Below, piece by piece: positions 58,418-64,000 of a DNA stretch of 64,000 nucleotides. This DNA comes from Eunapius fragilis (taxonomy: Eukaryota > Porifera > Demospongiae > Spongillida > Spongillidae), in contig OY811972.1 in the NCBI GenBank assembly GCA_963681505.1, positions 6,918,350-6,982,349 of the forward strand, read 5' to 3'. A program made the position numbers and the translations under genes. Below the pieces are notes generated by a model, which did no database searches, had not been told where the DNA came from, and saw nothing but the letters and a program-made list of their open reading frames with translations. Position 1 is the stretch's first letter; each line of letters starts with the position of its first letter.

Positions 58418-58726
58418 AATAACAACTAAATACACAACAAAAAGTTTGATCTCGGTACAGGGGTGTATACCACCTGCAACAGGATGTTTACCGGCTTGAC
58501 ATGATCAGTGTAAAACTACTCGGTACACGCCCGAAAGGAACCAACCCTGCTATATGCTGTAGCTAACAACTTGTAGCGACCCAGTAACAACCTGCAACAG
58601 GGCCGTAATCAACCTGTACACAAGCAGATGAAATCCTTATATGGACTTAAATATACCGTAACTCTAATTCAATGACAAAGTTCATTGCGACTGTTGTTAT
58701 AACTTTTAAAGAAGTTAATACACATT

Positions 58727-59240
58727 AAGGCAAAAGAGCAGCTGTGTCCAGTCATGTACAAACACAAGCTTGGTATCTGCCACTTGCTCCCGTTCTACAA
58801 TGTTCAGAATTACAGCCGTTTCAAACTTGCAGTGGTTTCCACATTCAAGGACCATTGAAATTGCCTTCTGAATCCTTGTGCTATCCACAGTAAATAGCGT
58901 CTGCGACAGGGTGAAAAGTGGACATTCGTACTCATTCAGGAGTGGCTGTCCATTAGGTAGATGCAATGCCAAGACCCCTTGTACCAGGCAAAGGGTATGA
59001 CCCGACTTGTACTTGAATGTAGTCAGTAGCTGACCATATTTGAACTGGGATACATGTATTACAATAACATGTACATATGAACAAAACAAAATTCTGAACA
59101 ATTGATATTTTTACCTCACAGAATGGTGGGAGTAATTTGACATAATCCCCCAAATGGACCAGCTCTGAACAGTTGGAGACGACCACTCAGTACTCTTGTA
59201 CGTTCTCATCCATACTGCCCATGTGTGTGATGACACTATA
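58727..59240 (-). pseudogene. C-terminal part of an unrecognised gene
   Basis: Two minus-strand exons: about 59240-59115 (VSNCSELVHLGDYVKLLPPF, CE, then GTAAAA donor) and about 59045-58727 (FKYGQLLTTFKYKSGHTLCL, then NEYECPLFTLSQTLFTVDS, ending TAA). Second-exon coding is uninterrupted over about 105 residues. A stop occurs upstream in the first piece. It resembles C-terminal tails of transposon ORFs from cnidarians and sponges only loosely. Function unknown. Confidence 0.45.
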
Positions 59241-59244
59241 GGGA

Positions 59245-59780
59245 GTCTCGAGCTGTTGCAGTTTTTTAATGTGCCATCAATTACAGTAGCATGGAGCTTG
59301 AGATGGTTTAGTTTCCCACTATCCTAGACGTAAATTATATATAAGCATAAAATCAACAGATTACAACTCACGTGCACCATACGTGCTGTTCCAGGTTTAT
59401 AAATCTCTCGTTCTGCTTTCAAAACCTTGCTTGGAATGGAGTTTAAAAAACCTTGCACTTCATGTGTATTGTAAAGGTCTTTAACACCTTTACTGCAGCT
59501 GTGTAAAACTGGAGTTGAATTAATGGATAAAGATGTCTAACCTTTATTGCTATTAAACAGTCCTCCGCCACAAATGTAGCACAGATGCTCTACAGTAGCA
59601 AAGTGGTTAGCAATATCACGACATAGATAGTTTAGAACTATCTATGATCACGACTAGGAGCTTGCTTATTTCCATACATGTATATGTTTTGGGTTAGGGT
59701 TATATACATGTATATGTTTTGTAGACGCACAGAACATACAGTCGAGGGTATCCCTTTTCTGCTTGAGATAAGGTTCTTGA
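59245..59780. other. Non-coding stretch
   Basis: No gene supported. Confidence 0.35.
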
Positions 59781-59784
59781 AGTA

Positions 59785-61690
59785 CATGTATACTCTGTTC
59801 GGGTATCCCCAATTTCGATCTCTTCATCACTGCAAACCACTTTGAGGACCTTCTTTACATGTTCTACATCCCTTCTACCCCTCCTTGGTTGCTTGCTACT
59901 GTTACAAACTCGGCCAATGTGACCTGTTTTTCCACATTGATTACACTCAGGTAACACTTATGCTGCTGCACATATTACGATCATCAACTACATCAAATAT
60001 GCATCTTATGCTGCACAGAAAAATGGTGAAAGTCAGCTGCTGTAAATATTCTGTGCTCTGATAATTGCATTGAATGACTCACACCTTCAACATACAAGAT
60101 TGTATAAACACATTACAGTGCCCGCTCCATTATACGGAATAGTATCAACTCAATTTAGGCATATTCATAGAAGTGCACAGGACAATAAACGGTTTGATCA
60201 GATTTTACCTCATCATTTTAAGCGTACTTGTATCAACACATTTGTAAAATCATGCACACAAATTTACACACACGCAAATTCGTGGCTCCCCCTCCCCACT
60301 CTTGGATACAGCAGGGGCCCCCAATGCTGTGTACGTTCCTACACGAATACACACACATACACAAAAATAATCAGCAGCGTGTGCAGCTTCTCTAATCGCT
60401 TGTACATGCAGCGAACGTTCTCAGCTTCCACAAAAGTGTTTTTCTTATAGATCATCAGTACTTCTAGCACGTATCACTTCTATTGCATAACAATGCTACG
60501 ATATGACCCAGAAACGTAGAGGAGCATATAAGCTTGCCCTAATTCGTACCAACCAGCATATTATATTTGCCCTGTTACATGTATGTACACACCTAGTACC
60601 TAACCATGTGCATTATTTAGACAATTAGAACATTCCCAAATTCTTACCATTGACATCTTAAATTTCACGGCAAATGTGATCACGGAAAGTGAGTCAAGCG
60701 TGCGGAGGCCGAGATGATACCTTAAGGCACTACAATACCACATAGCTCTATTAGAGTGATTCGTCCGCATCGACAACAAGTACAATTCGCCCATTATTAA
60801 TATTATTCGAATATACTTTTTTTATAACGACAAATATCCGGATACGCATTTACAAGAAATACAACATAACGTCCACTGCTTATACGATTAATCAATACAT
60901 GGGAACGAGAACAGATGCTCAATTAACCGATTGGAGCAGTTAATCTCGAATCACGACTCATTACGAAGGACAGCTCCTGCTACAAATCAAAGTTAGTTCG
61001 ATTAGCTGATTTCGAACGAGCGGGTTTCCTGCATCAATATCTCTGAGCTGATATTGCTGTGATCGCACTACATAGTTACTAACTCGCTATGATGAAAATA
61101 GGTTGCGTAAACTTCATCTGTGGTTCTATTCTTTTGGCATTAAGTGCGATGTGTAGGTAGACCTCAGCGCGTGACCACTCTAAGGTAGTGGCGTATTCAG
61201 AGAAGGTGCTCCGGGTGCTTGAGCACCCCCCTCTGCCAAAATTGTTACCTATTATTAACGATAATGTTCACAGGGAAAAAAATCGTATTCCGGACCTTGG
61301 GTTTATCCTATCGACCTTGGGAACTGTTCCATCAAATGTATTTACTGTTGTCTTGGGCACTTTGAATACGTTTGATGGAACAGATCCCAAGGTCAATAGG
61401 TGTAAAACCCATGGTCCGGAACTCCCTGTGGTATTTGCTTTGTGCCTCACAAAGGGAGCGGCCCCCACTTTTTGTATCGGGCCTGAAGCGGACAGCATCA
61501 CTGAGCTTGACGTGAAGCACCCCTGGCCCCTCGCTGAAATCGTGGATACGCCATTGCGCAACCACAACTACGTGTACCCCCATTGCACCCAGATGCACTC
61601 AGCACACAACCACAACTATAGCTACCTACATCACAGCAATGCCCTCAGCATACAACCAAAGCTACCTAGGCTTACGTTGGGCGTGTCCCT
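59785..61690 (-). repeat. Repeat X, copy 3 (inverted)
   Basis: Inverted match to 33210-35745. It includes a CCHC gag remnant (59800-59957, CNQCGKTGHIGRVC) at its left end, a hairpin MITE at 61269-61430 and an uninterrupted transposon target site near 61585. The gag remnant is a broken LTR-element fossil. Confidence 0.85.
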
Positions 61691-62130
61691 GGTAATGCCT
61701 CCCTCATGCCCCCCCCCCCCCCCCCCCCGTGCCCCCTCACACCTCCCTCATGTCCCCTCATGCCTCCCTCATGCCCCCCCCCCTCATGCCTCCCTCATGC
61801 CCCCCCTCATGCCTCCCTCATGCCCCCCCCCCCCCCTCGAGCCTCCCTCATGCCCCCCCCCCCTCATGCCTCCCTCATGCCCCCATGCCTCCCTCATGCC
61901 TCCCTCATGCCCCCCCCTCATGCCTCTCCTCATGCCTCCCTCATGCCCCCTCATGCCCCCCTCATGCCTCCCTCATGCCCCCCTCATGCCTCCCTCACGC
62001 CTCCCTCATTCCCCCCTCATGCCTTCCTATATGCATTAATGGGTGGTACTGTCTCATGGCGTGGGTGTGGCTAGGTGGTTGTCAATTAGCATTCACTGTG
62101 GTAGAGAATAGCAGCTGGGCACAGCTGCCA
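61690..62130 (-). repeat. Repeat Y, copy 3 (inverted)
   Basis: CCTCATGCC minisatellite at 61693-62030, then the Y lead (ATTAATGGGTGGTACTGTCT, GAATAGCAGCTGGGCACAGC). Long Pro/Ser/His frames across it are by-products. Confidence 0.85.
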
Positions 62131-62935
62131 TATCGGAAGTCTCGCTAGAGACTTCCATGATATAGGTTTTAACCCCGACTATGAATTTAATTAAAATCCG
62201 CGACCCTACCGTAACTTCGCTCCCGACGATCGGATCGTCTAACTTGTTGCGGCAATCGATCTAGAAGTCAAAACTGAGTAGTTTCGTTTTTGTTTCACGT
62301 CGTAGAACCGCGTGGTTGTCGAGAACAAAAAATACTGCTGTCCTCGTTCCCCTTCCAAAAATAATGGGCGGGTCGTCTCTTCTTCTGCTTCCTGAGAGCT
62401 CATGACAGGAACACTTTTAAGCAATGAAAATTGCACCAATAGCTTTAGAATTTGCTGGAGGACTCGCCTTAGTCGATGTTAGGCATTGATACACAAAAGC
62501 CTAAAATCCTATATACGGTCTTATCAATTCTAATTAGAAAATTTTCACAATACGTCTGGATTGAATTAAATCGGTCAAATGAAAGGGGGAAACCTGCGAT
62601 GCAACAGTGATTTGGGTGTTTAAAAAAATTAAGGAAACAAGGAAATAAAAACATTCTGTCTGAGAAAGTTGGTGGGATATATGTTTTGCAGGCAAATAGT
62701 ATACTGGTGTAAAAAGCAAGGAAACAAGTTTTATCAGAAGGGAAAATGTAATAGTCCTATTTTTAGCACAGAAACAGCATATGCCTTAGTCGAAGTGGGC
62801 TAAATATAGGACTATTACATTTTCCCTTCTGATAAAACTTGTTTTCTTGCTTTTTACACCAGTATACTATTTGCCTACAAAACCTATATCCCACCAACTT
62901 TCTCAGAGAGAATGTTTTTATTTACTTGTTTCCCA
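62131..62935. mobile_element. Composite foldback element, copy F3
   Basis: Leading part of about 350 bp (GGAAGTCTCGCTAGAGACTTCC palindrome, ACGATCGGATCGT) plus a hairpin 62636-62930. It interrupts the Y lead: the flanks GCCATAT and TTCCCATAC are continuous at 12885 (on the other strand), giving clean boundaries. Confidence 0.85.
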
Positions 62936-63067
62936 TACTAATACCCTGGCCCTGGAGTTTGGAAGTCAATGGAGGGATTAGAAAGCTATAGGTGAATGAG
63001 TGGGAGGGTTGAGGGGGAGGAGACATGATCACCTGTGTACATAGACATGTACGTGTTAACATGTACG
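62936..63067 (-). repeat. Tail repeat of the SH2-gene block (inverted)
   Basis: GGTGAATGAGTGGGAGGGTT and CATAGACATGTACGTGTTA match 24960-25025 on the other strand. It is cut by the gypsy insertion at 63068. Confidence 0.7.
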
Positions 63068-64000
63068 TGTAACGACTCGCAATTAATATCCTCTCGTTAC
63101 TGACAAAATCTGATCATCATTTCAGCATACCAATTATATACCTAACATATATGACGCAACACATGGACTATCGTGCGCATGCGTGGTCAATTCAGTCATA
63201 ACACTTTCCCCCTCTTTGAAAAGAGTAGGTTCACCAGTAGTGGCAATGTGCACCATAGAAGTCTGGGGGACGTCGAATCCGCTTAGGGTACCGTGAAGAC
63301 TGCTCATTGGTTGTAGTCTCTTCACTTTGCTCGGCAATGTTACGATCGTCGTTCGGCGGCGAGATTCTTGACCCACAATGTCTGGACTGGTCACAGTTAC
63401 TTCCTGGTCTGGTAGATTTTGTTCAGTCCTTTGATCACGTGCACGCGATCTGTCCATTTCCGTCTCTTCAGGTTCATCATCCTCAAAATACTGCACGTTC
63501 GTACCTGGTGGCAACGCCCGTTCAGGACCTGTTTGTTGACCGACTAACGGATGAGGTGTCGAACCCGAAGGTAGTGCAGTCTCCACCCGCATATCCATAG
63601 GACAGCGCTTTAAGCGATCAAAGTGAACGACCATTCGACGACGAGACCTCGAGGTATGCTGGTCCTGAATTCTGTAAATTGCAGACGATATTTTCTTTAC
63701 CGCTTTAAACGGCCCACTCCAAGGGCAATGCAGTTTCCTTGGTACTCCTCTTGGTACTACTGGATTGTTCAACCAAACCAGATCACCTGCCTCAAACGAA
63801 TCCCCATGAACCTTACCATTGTATGTTTCTTTTGCTCTTTCAACTGCAGTGCCTACATGTTCGCGGGCAGTACTGTAGGCACGCTCCAAGGTTTGCTTCA
63901 ATTTCCTCGCATACTGGTGGTGCAACTCGGCCTTGGTAGGAGCGGAGCCATATACGATGTCTAGAGGTAGCTTGGCCTGCCGTCCGAACATCAGGTAGAA
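63068..64000 (-). mobile_element. Ty3/gypsy element, 3' end, leaves the window
   Basis: Minus-strand Ty3/gypsy. A 136-bp 3' LTR (63068-63203) with TG/CA ends is preceded by a purine-rich tract (AAAGAGGGGGAAAG on minus). Then comes the C-terminal part of pol, from integrase core end through the GPF-type region and tail, open from 63991 to 63134. The visible part looks whole; the rest is outside the window. Probably the youngest of the LTR elements here. Confidence 0.85.

Noticed and set aside
59680-59720. TTAGGG-like words as telomeric repeat
   Set aside because: Only one or two copies of GGGTTAGGGTT; no array.

Overview
This is eukaryotic DNA from an animal, most likely a demosponge or another early-branching metazoan. 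The evidence is a TGF-beta type I receptor gene with short GT-AG introns, SH2-like genes with similarly short introns, and mobile families that I associate with sponges and cnidarians. The species call is inference. There is no operon structure and I saw no rRNA, tRNA or CRISPR array. Repeats and nested transposons occupy most of the window.

Layout. 1-1906: a divergent pair of unrecognised genes, one leaving the left edge and one with five phase-consistent exons. 1907-5003: mostly non-coding. 5006-5727: a TA-flanked MITE. 5780-10123: a broken multi-exon gene whose third exon has swollen into about 81 copies of a 24-bp unit. 10837-12488 and 23000-24708: two copies of a gene for an SH2-like, PPPY-bearing, membrane-anchored protein. 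A third copy (18227-18463) is abutted by a Ty3/gypsy fossil. Each of the two larger copies is followed by a composite repeat, called here Y (a GGCATGAGGGA minisatellite) and X. 25829-32730: a 6.9-kb DNA transposon inserted in the X repeat. It has short TIRs, a GGGT target duplication, a transposase-like block and a Ulp1 protease-PHD block, and it contains a second nested element (29735-31288).

32731-36200: the rest of X, with a hAT-type insertion and a gag/protease fossil. 37323-39127: single-repeat ankyrin exons on the minus strand. 39317-42087: a Ty3/gypsy fossil with both LTRs and target duplications, itself hit by a solo-LTR-like element. 42390-46162: composite foldback elements. 46315-48453: the one clearly complete host gene, a 536-aa TGF-beta type I receptor kinase. 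48454-56160: MITEs, a second solo-LTR-like element, a roughly 1.7-kb near-perfect palindrome and another foldback copy. 56277-59186: poorly resolved minus-strand ORFs, one with a SAP-like segment. 59700-62130: an inverted copy of Y-X. 62130-62935: a third composite foldback. 63068-64000: a Ty3/gypsy fossil leaving the right edge.

How it fits together: the receptor gene is ordinary signalling machinery. The SH2-like genes look like a small local family made by segmental duplication and then damaged differently in each copy. The remainder records repeated nesting, in which copies elsewhere in the window serve as empty sites for dating insertions.
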